64,000 nt of DNA from JBJXGE01 sp046154185 (GTDB lineage: Bacteria > Planctomycetota > UBA8108 > UBA1146 > JAJFFE01), in assembly GCA_046154185.1 (NCBI GenBank), contig JBJXGE010000076.1:11500-75499 (forward strand). The letters run 5' to 3'. The notes below the pieces were generated by a model. The model made no database searches. It saw only the letters and a program-made list of their open reading frames with translations, and was not told where the DNA came from. Shown here in pieces: positions 9,031-16,829 of the stretch. A program made the translations under genes and the position numbers. The first letter of the stretch is position 1. Each line of letters starts with the position of its first letter.

Positions 9031-9999
9031 TCAACATGCTGGTGAACTCGCGCAGCCAAGCGCGTCAGCGCTCGGATCGGCGCCGCACGTAAAACCGGGC
9101 GCCGGCAACGGCGGTGCGCCGCTAAACAGCGCCGACAAAATGCCGACGCCGTCGGCGATGTCGAGCGCGCCATCGTCGCCCGCGTCGCACGCGTCGAAGC
9201 ATGGCGGCGTGATCGCCGGCGCGCTGAACAAGTACGTCAACACGGTGATCGCGTCGGCAATGTTGAAAGCGGCGTCGCCATTACAATCGCCGCGACGAAA
9301 CAACATGGCGCCCGTGACCAGGAATGCTATGGAGCCGGCCGCGAGATCTACTTGCGCCGCACGCACGTCGCTGTGTTGCGGCGCCGCTGCGACGGCGTGT
9401 AGCGTGCTCGCAGTCGCGTTCTGCAGTTGCAACGCGTAGTTGCCCGGAGTCAACGGCGCGAACAGTACGCCCTCGGCGATCACGACCGGCGCGCCTTGCC
9501 CGACACCGACCGGCACCGTCGTACTGAGACCGATGCCGGCGCCCGCGACGCCAAACGTATTGATCGCGCCACCGATCTGAACCAAGTTCAGCGCGCCCGG
9601 CGCGCCGCGCGCGAGACCGACGTAGCCCGTGCCGACGCCGCCTGGACCGGGATTCGAGAAGCCGAGCGGCCGACTAAAAAGTTCCATCGCCGGTGGCACG
9701 CCGCTGGCTGGCGGAAGGTCCATCGTGCTCGGGTTGCCAGGATCTTGGACAAGGTCGACGAGCACGAGGGCGAGCCCAAAGTTGTCACCACTCGAGACAC
9801 CGGCGGAGATCGTCCAAGCGATCGTCGCGCCGGGCGACACGACAGTTCCCGCTTGCGGGCTCGCGAGAGTAAGCGTCACCGTCGCTGCGCGCGCGGCGGC
9901 GCCGCCGCCGAACGTCAATGCCAGCAAACTCAATGCGCCGATCGCACGACGCGCGACTCTGCGCACGCGTGGCTGTCTGGTCCGCAAACACACCGACAT
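9031..9999 (-). CDS. Secreted protein with C-terminal dockerin-like module
   Basis: 322 aa exported protein. The Arg-rich N-terminus followed by IGALSLLALTFGGGAAARA is a signal peptide, and GAGGGG lies 5 bp before the ATG. The body (about 40-230) is Gly/Val/Thr-rich beta-sandwich material resembling the cohesin-like or adhesin-type domains that precede dockerin modules in planctomycetes; I cannot name it. The dockerin-like pair is DCNGDAAFNIADAITVLTYLF and CDAGDDGALDIADGVGILSALF, with the tail CGADPSADALGC near the end. The first gene of a probable two-gene unit with the MBL protein downstream. Confidence 0.8.
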   Translation of the reverse strand: MSVCLRTRQPRVRRVARRAIGALSLLALTFGGGAAARAATVTLTLASPQAGTVVSPGATIAWTISAGVSSGDNFGLALVLVDLVQDPGNPSTMDLPPASGVPPAMELFSRPLGFSNPGPGGVGTGYVGLARGAPGALNLVQIGGAINTFGVAGAGIGLSTTVPVGVGQGAPVVIAEGVLFAPLTPGNYALQLQNATASTLHAVAAAPQHSDVRAAQVDLAAGSIAFLVTGAMLFRRGDCNGDAAFNIADAITVLTYLFSAPAITPPCFDACDAGDDGALDIADGVGILSALFSGAPPLPAPGFTCGADPSADALGCASSPAC

Positions 10000-10261
10000 G
10001 TTCGCCCCTCATTTCACTCGCTCGTTGTGGATTCTCATCTCGCCGAGCCGATGGGTCGACAACAGGTCGCGCATTATACTCCAGCAATCGAACCGCATGA
10101 CAATTCCGGGTTGCGCGCGCGCAAGGCCGCCAGACCGCCGACAAGCCGCCGAATGCCAAGAAGGATTCCCACGCCTTGGCGCGGGATGATATTGTCTCCC
10201 GCGCCGTGGTTGTGGAGTCAGGCTCGGTCCGGCCCCCCTCTCAACGCAAGGCAGTCGCGCG

Positions 10262-10636
10262 ATGGCTCGCAAGTTTACTCCGGAACAAGCAAACAAGACG
10301 CTGCCGCTCGTTCGGTTGATCGTCGCCGATATCTTGCTCAAAGGCCGGTTGTATCGCGAACTCCAGTGTGGCAACAACGACGGCCGCGCGCTTGAGCAAC
10401 TCGAGCGTGTCCACTCGGAGCTACACGAGCTGGTGCACGAACTCGAAAAAATCGGGTGTCTATTCAAGGACGTTCACTCCGAGTTCGGGCTCGTCGATTT
10501 TCCAGCCGAGATCAACGGACTAGACGTCGAGCTTTGCTGGCGCAGCGATGAGTCGAGTGTCGCGTGGTATCACACCTGCGACGGTGGCTATGCTCAGCGT
10601 CAGCCCATCCCGACTGAACTTTATGAGCAGGCTTAG
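10262..10636 (+). CDS. DUF2203 family protein
   Basis: Small soluble protein of 124 aa recognised by FTPEQANKTLPLVRLIVADI at the N-terminus, an amphipathic helical middle (LEQLERVHSELHELVHELEKIGC), then the family hallmark DVHSEFGLVDFPAEINGLDVELCWRSDE and W-Y-H. DUF2203 proteins have no established function. It stands alone between divergent and same-strand secreted-protein genes. Confidence 0.88.
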   Translation: MARKFTPEQANKTLPLVRLIVADILLKGRLYRELQCGNNDGRALEQLERVHSELHELVHELEKIGCLFKDVHSEFGLVDFPAEINGLDVELCWRSDESSVAWYHTCDGGYAQRQPIPTELYEQA

Positions 10637-10766
10637 GGTTCGACGCCCTGGTGCCGACGCTGCTGCGAAAAGTCACGCGTCCGTTTTCAGACGCTAGCCG
10701 CAAGTGCTTCGTAGGCGACGCTCGCTTCGAGCGTGCGCAACTCACGTAGCACTTGAAAGGCTTCTC

Positions 10767-12179
10767 ATGCGAACGATTCTCAATACCGCGCTGGCGTTAA
10801 TCATTCTCTGCGGTAGCACTCTCGCGCAGATCACCGGCGGCGGTGCCGGCTACAGTTTCGAACGCGGCGACGGAAATGGCGATGGCTCGATCAACATCGG
10901 CGACGCCATTGGCGGGTTGAGTTACCTGTTCTCCGGCGCTCCGGTGAACTGCCTCGATGCCTACGACTTCAATGATGACGGTGTGGTGAACCTCGCGGAT
11001 CCAATCTCCGTCTTGTCATTTCTGTTTGCGGCGGGTGCACCACCGGCTCCGCCTTACGGCGCCTGCGGCGGCGATCCGACTGCCGATGGCATCGGCTGCG
11101 ACGGCCCCACGACCTGCGGCCCAGTCTCGACAGGTCCGCCACTCATGAGTGGCATGGAATTCTTCGGCATGGCGCCGCAATTCACGGGCTTCGCGGTGCA
11201 AATGTACGACCCGATCACCGGCGCGCCGTTGCCGCTCAACTGGATTGAAGACTTTGGGCTCGTGCAGGCGTTCGTGCAGGCAATTCAACCGATGAGCTTT
11301 CAGCCGGGCGGGCTGACGCACGACCTCACGGCGTCGACCTATGTACGCACTTTCGATGGCCAGGTTTTTACGTTCGATCTGGTGGACATCAAGCTCGGCC
11401 AGCCCGGCCGCGCGCTATTCGCGGACGGCGTTTTTCTCACTGCGCCGTACCTGCAGGACATCATCGGCGACGCGTATGGCATGCCCGATTACGACTCCAC
11501 TCGCGAGAAAGAGAAGGAGGCCGAGTGCGGGAGTGGCGACACGCCTTGCACGACTTGGGAAGAGGAAGCACTGATCGATGACCCCGTCGGCGTTTGCGTC
11601 TGGACCGACGTGACCTTGATCGTGTACGAGGACGATCCTGGAAAAACCTGGAACAAAGACTACGCCGACGCCCAAGTGGCGGCGGATGCGAGCATCGCGA
11701 CAGTGAAGGCCGACGGACAAAACTCCATCGTCAATAAGATGCGATCGCTCGCGGCTGAGTGGAAGAAAGTGAAGTGCTTGGTGTTTGCCGTGCATGGCGG
11801 CCCTGGCAGCATTCGAATCGGTCCGAAGGGCACGCCGTTCAAAAGCGAAACACGCGTTGGGCAACACGACGGTCAACGCACAGCGACAGAGTTCGGCGAG
11901 GCGATTGCACCGTATCTCGCCGCCGATGCGCAGATCACGTTGCTCTCGTGCCAGCCCGCCAAAGACGGCGGCACCGCTGAGACGGACGGGCCGGAGTTCA
12001 TACAAGATCTCGCCGATGCTTCCGGCGCCACCGTGGTAGCGTCGGACGCGAACGTCAGAATCGACGGCGGCACGGCGAGCACGACGGGCAATGTTCATAC
12101 CGCGACGCCAGGCGGCGGCGCTGGTTCACCGAGCATTACCGATGCGGCGCCGGCGGGTGATATTCCCGCGTGTCCGTAA
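10767..12179 (+). CDS. Secreted protein: N-terminal dockerin-like module plus C-terminal caspase-like domain
   Basis: 470 aa from the ATG at 10767 (GAAAGG 6 bp upstream). The signal peptide ILNTALALIILCGSTLA is followed directly by a complete dockerin-like module (GDGNGDGSINIGDAI; DFNDDGVVNLADPI) and its CGGDPTADGIGC tail, normally C-terminal in this family. A middle region (about 130-300) is unassigned. The C-terminal part shows a caspase-clan pattern: hydrophobic strand then His343 in VFAVHGGPG, and strand then Cys395 in ITLLSCQPAKDGG, followed by a helix and ATVVASDANV, reminiscent of DUF4347/C80-type His-Cys dyads. Peptidase activity is inference. Confidence 0.75.
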   Translation: MRTILNTALALIILCGSTLAQITGGGAGYSFERGDGNGDGSINIGDAIGGLSYLFSGAPVNCLDAYDFNDDGVVNLADPISVLSFLFAAGAPPAPPYGACGGDPTADGIGCDGPTTCGPVSTGPPLMSGMEFFGMAPQFTGFAVQMYDPITGAPLPLNWIEDFGLVQAFVQAIQPMSFQPGGLTHDLTASTYVRTFDGQVFTFDLVDIKLGQPGRALFADGVFLTAPYLQDIIGDAYGMPDYDSTREKEKEAECGSGDTPCTTWEEEALIDDPVGVCVWTDVTLIVYEDDPGKTWNKDYADAQVAADASIATVKADGQNSIVNKMRSLAAEWKKVKCLVFAVHGGPGSIRIGPKGTPFKSETRVGQHDGQRTATEFGEAIAPYLAADAQITLLSCQPAKDGGTAETDGPEFIQDLADASGATVVASDANVRIDGGTASTTGNVHTATPGGGAGSPSITDAAPAGDIPACP

Positions 12180-12263
12180 ACGCCGTGTCGATATTTGGGG
12201 GTCGGCTGGGTTCGGGAGGGGCCGGCCGGCTCCCGCCTTTCATTCAGTTCGAAACGAGGGAAG

Positions 12264-12779
12264 ATGCGCGGGCGCGGGAAATTACTGGTTGCGATCTCCG
12301 CGCTCGCCGCGATCGCCGGTTGCCGACCGATCAACTCGGCGCACGAAGTGGAGTCGGAGATGGCAATCAGCGATCCGCACGATATCAAGTGCCTCGGTTT
12401 CCTCGACGTCGAAGCTTGGCGCGCAAAGTCTTCGGACCTCGCTGGTTTCGCGCTCGTGACGCGCGCGCGCGGGCTCGACGGACCGCCAGCCAGCTGGCGA
12501 ATCGAACACCTGCCGTGGTGCACATCGCCAAACGAAATCGCCGCGCTCGTTGCTGCGGTTCGAATTGAAGCGGCGGCGCGCGGCCATCTCAACATCGACC
12601 CGACCCGCTATCTCGCGCTGCGCTTCGGCGACAACACGTTTCAACTCGTAGAGCTCGCTGATATCGGTCCCGCGCGAAATGGTGTCGTGATCTTCGTCGA
12701 CGGCTTTGCACCCGTAGAGCAGGACCTCCGGCTCGTTATCGCGCGCGCCCACGGACTCAAGAGTTTCACGATTCCGTAG
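12264..12779 (+). CDS. Hypothetical lipoprotein
   Basis: 171 aa predicted lipoprotein: signal KLLVAISALAAIAGC with lipobox AIAGC, after an ATG preceded by GAGGG. The mature part contains Cys residues in IKCLGFLDV and LPWCTSPNE and ends in two strand-rich stretches (ARNGVVIFVDGFAPVEQDL). No family recognised. It follows the caspase-like protein by 84 bp and could be cotranscribed. Confidence 0.65.
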   Translation: MRGRGKLLVAISALAAIAGCRPINSAHEVESEMAISDPHDIKCLGFLDVEAWRAKSSDLAGFALVTRARGLDGPPASWRIEHLPWCTSPNEIAALVAAVRIEAAARGHLNIDPTRYLALRFGDNTFQLVELADIGPARNGVVIFVDGFAPVEQDLRLVIARAHGLKSFTIP

Positions 12780-12851
12780 CGCGGCGCGCGAGCGAGACGT
12801 GCCCCTGCCCTTCATCAGAAGAAATCGCGCTCCAACTTGAGTCCGGAGAGC

Positions 12852-12879
12852 TTGCAAGTGCCGACGGCAGGCCTATAAT
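12852..12879 (+). promoter_or_regulatory. Sigma-70-like promoter for the rpsP operon
   Basis: TTGCAA at 12852-12857 and a consensus TATAAT at 12874-12879 are separated by 16 bp. Transcription would start near 12886 and give a leader of about 175 nt before rpsP. In many bacteria such leaders carry ribosomal-protein control; I see no recognised motif here. Confidence 0.65.
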
Positions 12880-13061
12880 CTGCCCCTTTTGTCGCGTGAG
12901 TCGGCGGTCGTCAAAATGGACATCGCGAAACTGCGCAGTGTGTCGGTGGGCGAGTGTGGCCGCCGGGATAAGTAACAGGGCTACTGTTACGCGGATAGGC
13001 CGGCGGCGAAACCAGATGGATGCGCGCGCAAAAGCGCTCGCGCAAAGGGAGACCAAGCAGC

Positions 13062-13403
13062 ATGGCGGTAGCAATACGCCTGAAGCGGACCGGCCGACGT
13101 CGGCGCCCGTTTTATCGCATCGAAGCGATTGAGCGGCGCAATTCACGCAGCGGACGCGGGCTCGAGATCCTCGGCACCTATGATCCGTTGGTTCAAAAGC
13201 CGACGGATCGCGTGAAGATGAAACTCGAACGCATACAACACTGGGTCGAGCAAGGCGCACGGCCGTCCGTGAGCGTCTTGAATTTCCTCCGCACCGAAGA
13301 AATCGCCTGGGGCGCAAGCGCCGGCAAGAAAAAGCCGAGCCGGAAAAAACTCCAGCGGAAACGCCGAGCGGCCAAGCGCGCGCAGACGAAGAAGAAATCC
13401 TAG
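13062..13403 (+). CDS. rpsP: 30S ribosomal protein S16
   Basis: Small-subunit protein S16, 113 aa. The start MAVAIRLKRTGRRRRPFYRI with GTYDPL further on is the standard N-terminal signature. The ATG at 13062 follows AAAGGGAG and excludes the Arg-rich in-frame extension upstream. The C-terminus (about residues 85-113) is a Lys/Arg-rich tail, longer than in E. coli S16 (82 aa), as in several deep-branching phyla. First gene of rpsP-trmD-rplS-yraN; rimM, usually between rpsP and trmD, is absent. Confidence 0.96.
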   Translation: MAVAIRLKRTGRRRRPFYRIEAIERRNSRSGRGLEILGTYDPLVQKPTDRVKMKLERIQHWVEQGARPSVSVLNFLRTEEIAWGASAGKKKPSRKKLQRKRRAAKRAQTKKKS

Positions 13404-13424
13404 CGAGCGGGTTGAAGCCCCAAG

Positions 13425-14150
13425 ATGCTGATCGATGTCCTGACCATCTTTCCGGAGTTCTTCGGGCCATTTTTGAGCCGCGGGATGGTTGGGCAGGCGC
13501 GCAAGAAGCAGAGCCTCGAGGTTCGTTGCACGCAGTTGCGCGCGTTCACGGAGGATCGGTATCGATCCGTTGATGATCGACCCTACGGCGGTGGGCCGGG
13601 GATGTTGATCAAGCCCGAGCCCGTCTTTCGCGCGCTCGATCTCGTGCTGGGCGCGATCGAGCCACGGGCGGAAGCTTCCGGAGTGCGAGCGCCGCGACTC
13701 TTACTCACTTGCCCGCGTGGTGAGCGCCTTCGACAGCCGGCGCTCGAAGAACTCGCGACCCAGTCACACTTGGTGATCTTGTGTGGCCGTTACGAAGGAC
13801 TCGACCACCGGATCGAGTCGGCTTTTCCGTGGCAGCGCGTTTCGCTCGGCGATTACGTGTTGTCGGGCGGCGAAGTGCCGGCGATGGCGGTCATCGAGGG
13901 CGTGGCACGGTTGCTGCCGGGAGTGCTCGGCGACGCGGAATCCGCCGTGCAAGATTCGTTCTCGGCGTGGGCGGGTGATGGCGGACACGATCACCCGCAT
14001 TTCACGCGGCCGCCGAAGTACCGCGGCTACGAAGTGCCGCCGGTCTTGCTGTCAGGAAATCATGCGGAGATCGCCGCCTGGCGGCGGCGATGCCGAGATC
14101 AGCAGGGTCCATTTGAAGATAAAGTGCCTGTCGATTCAGTAGATCAGTAG
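13425..14150 (+). CDS. trmD: tRNA (guanine-N1)-methyltransferase TrmD
   Basis: Methylates G37 of tRNAs with AdoMet, preventing +1 frameshifts. 241 aa, the typical size. The trefoil-knot SAM site is intact: YGGGPGM at 54-60, CGRYEGLDHRI at 120-130 and LGDYVLSGGE at 141-150, with the catalytic Asp expected in DSFSAWAGDGGHDHPHFTRP. It begins 21 bp after rpsP and ends 27 bp before rplS. Cytoplasmic and essential in most bacteria. Confidence 0.97.
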   Translation: MLIDVLTIFPEFFGPFLSRGMVGQARKKQSLEVRCTQLRAFTEDRYRSVDDRPYGGGPGMLIKPEPVFRALDLVLGAIEPRAEASGVRAPRLLLTCPRGERLRQPALEELATQSHLVILCGRYEGLDHRIESAFPWQRVSLGDYVLSGGEVPAMAVIEGVARLLPGVLGDAESAVQDSFSAWAGDGGHDHPHFTRPPKYRGYEVPPVLLSGNHAEIAAWRRRCRDQQGPFEDKVPVDSVDQ

Positions 14151-14177
14151 AGTTGTGATTCAGAAGAGGCGACCGAC

Positions 14178-14591
14178 ATGAGCCGCATTTTAGAAGCGTT
14201 CGAAAAAGAGCAGAAGAAGCGCAAGCCGCCGACTTTTCGCGTCGGCGACACGATCGACGTGCACGTGCGAATCGTCGAAGGTGACAAGACGCGCGTGCAG
14301 ATTTTTAGTGGCACCGTCATCGGTCGTCGCGGCGCGGGATCCCGCGAGACGTTCACCGTCCGTCGCATTGTCAGCGGCGAAGGTGTCGAGCGAATTTTCC
14401 CGACCTTCTCGCCATGGATCGAGGAAATCAAGATTCGGCGCCAAGGCAAAGTCCGGCGCGCGAAGCTCACCTATTTGCGCGAACGCGTCGGCAAATCGAC
14501 GAAGGTCAAAGAGCGCATGAGTTTCGACCACAAGGGCGAACTCAAGACCGAAGCCCGTGCGGAAGACAGCGAGCCGGCTACCGTCCGGTAG
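14178..14591 (+). CDS. rplS: 50S ribosomal protein L19
   Basis: Large-subunit protein at the subunit interface, 137 aa. Recognised by FRVGDTIDVHVRIVEGDKTR, the SH3-like core QIFSGTVIGRRGAGSRETFT and VRRIVSGEGVERIFPTFSPW, then KVRRAKLTYLRERVGKS. The last 25 residues are an acidic extension beyond E. coli L19 (115 aa). SD-like GAGGCG precedes the ATG. Confidence 0.97.
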   Translation: MSRILEAFEKEQKKRKPPTFRVGDTIDVHVRIVEGDKTRVQIFSGTVIGRRGAGSRETFTVRRIVSGEGVERIFPTFSPWIEEIKIRRQGKVRRAKLTYLRERVGKSTKVKERMSFDHKGELKTEARAEDSEPATVR

Positions 14592-14688
14592 TACGGGCCC
14601 TCCGCAGGAACGACTTGCACCGCAGCGCGCAGTAGAGTTCTACTGCGCGCTGTCGTCTGGCGACACGTCTCCACGGGAGACTTCGTCG

Positions 14689-15135
14689 ATGTCGTTCCGC
14701 CACTCGCCCGACTCCAACCACTCCTCAGCTACACCCCCGCTGCCGAGTTCGACGCAGCAGCATCGCGCGCGCAGTGGTCGACGCGCGGAATTCATCGCCG
14801 CGATGTATTTGCGCCTCAAGGGGTATCGCATCGTCGAACGCAACCTGCGCACGCCGCTCGCTGAGATCGATATCCTCGCGCAACAGGGCAGCACGCTAGT
14901 CGTGTGTGAGGTGAAATCGCGCCGCGGCGCCGGCGAAGTTCTCATCGCCGCGGACCAACGGCGCCGCCTCGCGCGCGCAGCGCATTGGGTGGCCCGCCGC
15001 TCGCGACGCTTCGGTTTCACCGTTCGCATTGATCTGGTGGCAGTCGAGTTTGCGCGCCGCTTTCCCCATTGGCCGCGCGTTCGACACTACCCGGCCGGCG
15101 TCGGCGTCGAGTCCGACCGCGATGCTGCACGCTAG
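14689..15135 (+). CDS. yraN: YraN family (UPF0102) nuclease-fold protein
   Basis: 148 aa, start ATG at 14689 after GGGAGA. After a Ser/Pro-rich lead of about 30 residues the core begins RRAEFIAAMYLRLKGY, then RNLRTPLAEIDILAQQG and LVVCEVKSR. Glu-x-Asp followed by Glu-x-Lys is the restriction-endonuclease-like metal site kept in this family. Often placed near rplS/rnhB, as here. Function is uncertain (proposed Holliday-junction or repair nuclease). The TAG stop is the first trinucleotide of the inverted-repeat element that follows. Confidence 0.88.
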   Translation: MSFRHSPDSNHSSATPPLPSSTQQHRARSGRRAEFIAAMYLRLKGYRIVERNLRTPLAEIDILAQQGSTLVVCEVKSRRGAGEVLIAADQRRRLARAAHWVARRSRRFGFTVRIDLVAVEFARRFPHWPRVRHYPAGVGVESDRDAAR

Positions 15136-15247
15136 TGCCGTGTCAGGCAACTTTGACCCTCTTTGTCCGGGCAGCCTCGGGTCATTCTTGCTTGCTCCTC
15201 CGTCGCGAAATCCTCAACGACCAGGCAGGTCGCCTGACACGGCACTA
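15133..15247. mobile_element. 115-bp MITE-like element with 16-bp terminal inverted repeats
   Basis: The left end tagtgccgtgtcaggc (15133-15148) is matched exactly in inverse by 15232-15247. The ends read TA-gtgcc...ggcac-TA, which fits a TA target duplication of the IS630/Tc1-mariner kind. The 83-bp interior has no reading frame of note. The left TA forms the yraN stop (TAG); because the right flank also reads TAGATAA, removing the element would leave the same stop codon. No transposase is linked. Confidence 0.75.
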
Positions 15248-15267
15248 GATAACGGTGATGGCGCGCG

Positions 15268-15699
15268 TCAACTCCGCAGCACGTCGGTGGCTGGCCGACG
15301 GTTGAGGACGACCATCGCCGCCGTGAAGAACAGCACTTCGCCGAGTCCTTGTAAGCGCGCGGCGGTCGAGAGTCCCCACCATTCGGCGGGGTCGTGCACG
15401 CAGTATTGCGCGCCGAACAACGCGACTTGGAGTGCAAAGATCATCGTCAGCGAGATGCGTGCCGCGAGGAGACGCAACAACACTTGCGGCACAAGCAACA
15501 AATAGAAAACACCTAAGAGCAGGATCCAAAATTCATCGGCGTTGAAGCGCCAACCGGTCGACTCGCGCGCTAGATAGTTCATGAGCACGCGTCCCACGCC
15601 GGCCAGTCCATCGACGAGTAGAAACCCGACGAGCAGCTTGACGAAAAACGGCAACGGTTGCCGCACCGCCGTTGGGCTCATCACGCCGGTCGATTCCAT
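15268..15699 (-). CDS. Hypothetical integral membrane protein
   Basis: 143 aa, no recognised family. Four hydrophobic segments are visible: FFVKLLVGFLLVDGLAGV, FWILLLGVFYLLLVPQVLL, ISLTMIFALQVALFGAQY and LGEVLFFTAAMVVL. The start may be the second Met (MSPTAVRQPL) seven residues in. It converges on yraN, separated only by the MITE-like element. Confidence 0.7.
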   Translation of the reverse strand: MESTGVMSPTAVRQPLPFFVKLLVGFLLVDGLAGVGRVLMNYLARESTGWRFNADEFWILLLGVFYLLLVPQVLLRLLAARISLTMIFALQVALFGAQYCVHDPAEWWGLSTAARLQGLGEVLFFTAAMVVLNRRPATDVLRS

Positions 15700-15905
15700 C
15701 AGGTCGGCTCCTTAATGCTGCGAACCATCTGCGCGGCCATTCTAACCGCCGTTTACTGAGGATATGTATCGGCTGTTTCTCGCAGGTCCTCTTGTACACG
15801 AAGTCGCGCGGCCCGCAGAATAGCGACGAGCTGAGATCGTCGCCGATCGCATCGGCATCGGCGTTTCCCACCTTTGACTTCGCCGGATCGTGGAGCGGTG
15901 CGCAG

Positions 15906-16817
15906 ATGCAGATTTTCAATCGAGCCGTGGTCTCCGTGTTGCCGTGGGTGCCGAAGCCGATGGTGTGGCGCGTCTCACGGCGCTATATCGCCGGCGAGGC
16001 ACTGGCGGACGCGCTCGGCCTCGTGGCGGCGCTCAATGCCAAGGGTATGAGCGCCACGATCGATGTGCTCGGCGAAGACGTCACGGATGATCGCCAAGCG
16101 CTCGGCGCGCGCGACAGTTATCTCGAGGCGCTGCACGGGATCCATGACCAGAAACTCAACTGCAATATCTCCGTCAAGCTGTCGCAAATGGGGCTGCGTT
16201 TCAATCCCAAGCTCTGCGCCGACATCGCGCGCGCGCTCGCGCAAGCCGCCGCCGAGCGCAGGAATTTTTTTCGCATTGATATGGAAGACTCGAGTGTTAC
16301 CACGCAGACGCTCGACATCTATCGACAGTTGCGCGGCGACTTCGCTAACACCGGCACGGTCATTCAAGCGTATATGCGTCGCAGCGCCGCGGACGTGCGC
16401 GCGCTACTCGCCGAAAAACCACCCACCAACCTGCGCCTGTGCAAAGGCATCTATCGCGAGTCCGCCGAGATCGCATACCAAGACCGCGAGGAGATCCGCG
16501 CGTCGTACCGCGAGCTGCTTGAGTTAATGCTCACGGGTGGAATCGCGCGCGTTGGCATCGCAACGCACGATGATGTGCTTGTTGACGCGGCGCTCGAACA
16601 ACTCACGCGGCTCAAGATCTCGAAGGATCGCTACGAGTTTCAAATGCTGCTGGGCGTCGCCGAATCGCTGCGCACGCGGCTCGTCGCCGCTGGTCATCCA
16701 CTGCGGGTTTATATCCCCTACGGGAAAGACTGGTTTGCCTACTCAGTGCGGCGGCTCCGCGAAAATCCCCAAATCGCCGCGCACGTCATGCGCAATTTCT
16801 TTGGCCGCGGGGCGTAG
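15906..16817 (+). CDS. Proline dehydrogenase family protein
   Basis: FAD-dependent enzyme oxidising L-proline to pyrroline-5-carboxylate. 303 aa, the size of monofunctional ProDH. Visible family features: KLSQMGL and FFRIDMEDSS (beta-strand with the FAD-near Asp), TGTVIQAYMRRS, LRLCKGIYRE (K-G-x-Y-x-E) and VRLYIPYGKDWFAYSVRRL-like ending (VYIPYGKDWF...RRLRENP), which holds the two Arg residues that bind proline carboxylate. The ATG at 15906 follows GGAGCGG. No P5C dehydrogenase is adjacent. Confidence 0.92.
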   Translation: MQIFNRAVVSVLPWVPKPMVWRVSRRYIAGEALADALGLVAALNAKGMSATIDVLGEDVTDDRQALGARDSYLEALHGIHDQKLNCNISVKLSQMGLRFNPKLCADIARALAQAAAERRNFFRIDMEDSSVTTQTLDIYRQLRGDFANTGTVIQAYMRRSAADVRALLAEKPPTNLRLCKGIYRESAEIAYQDREEIRASYRELLELMLTGGIARVGIATHDDVLVDAALEQLTRLKISKDRYEFQMLLGVAESLRTRLVAAGHPLRVYIPYGKDWFAYSVRRLRENPQIAAHVMRNFFGRGA

Positions 16818-16829
16818 CCACTCCCCTGG

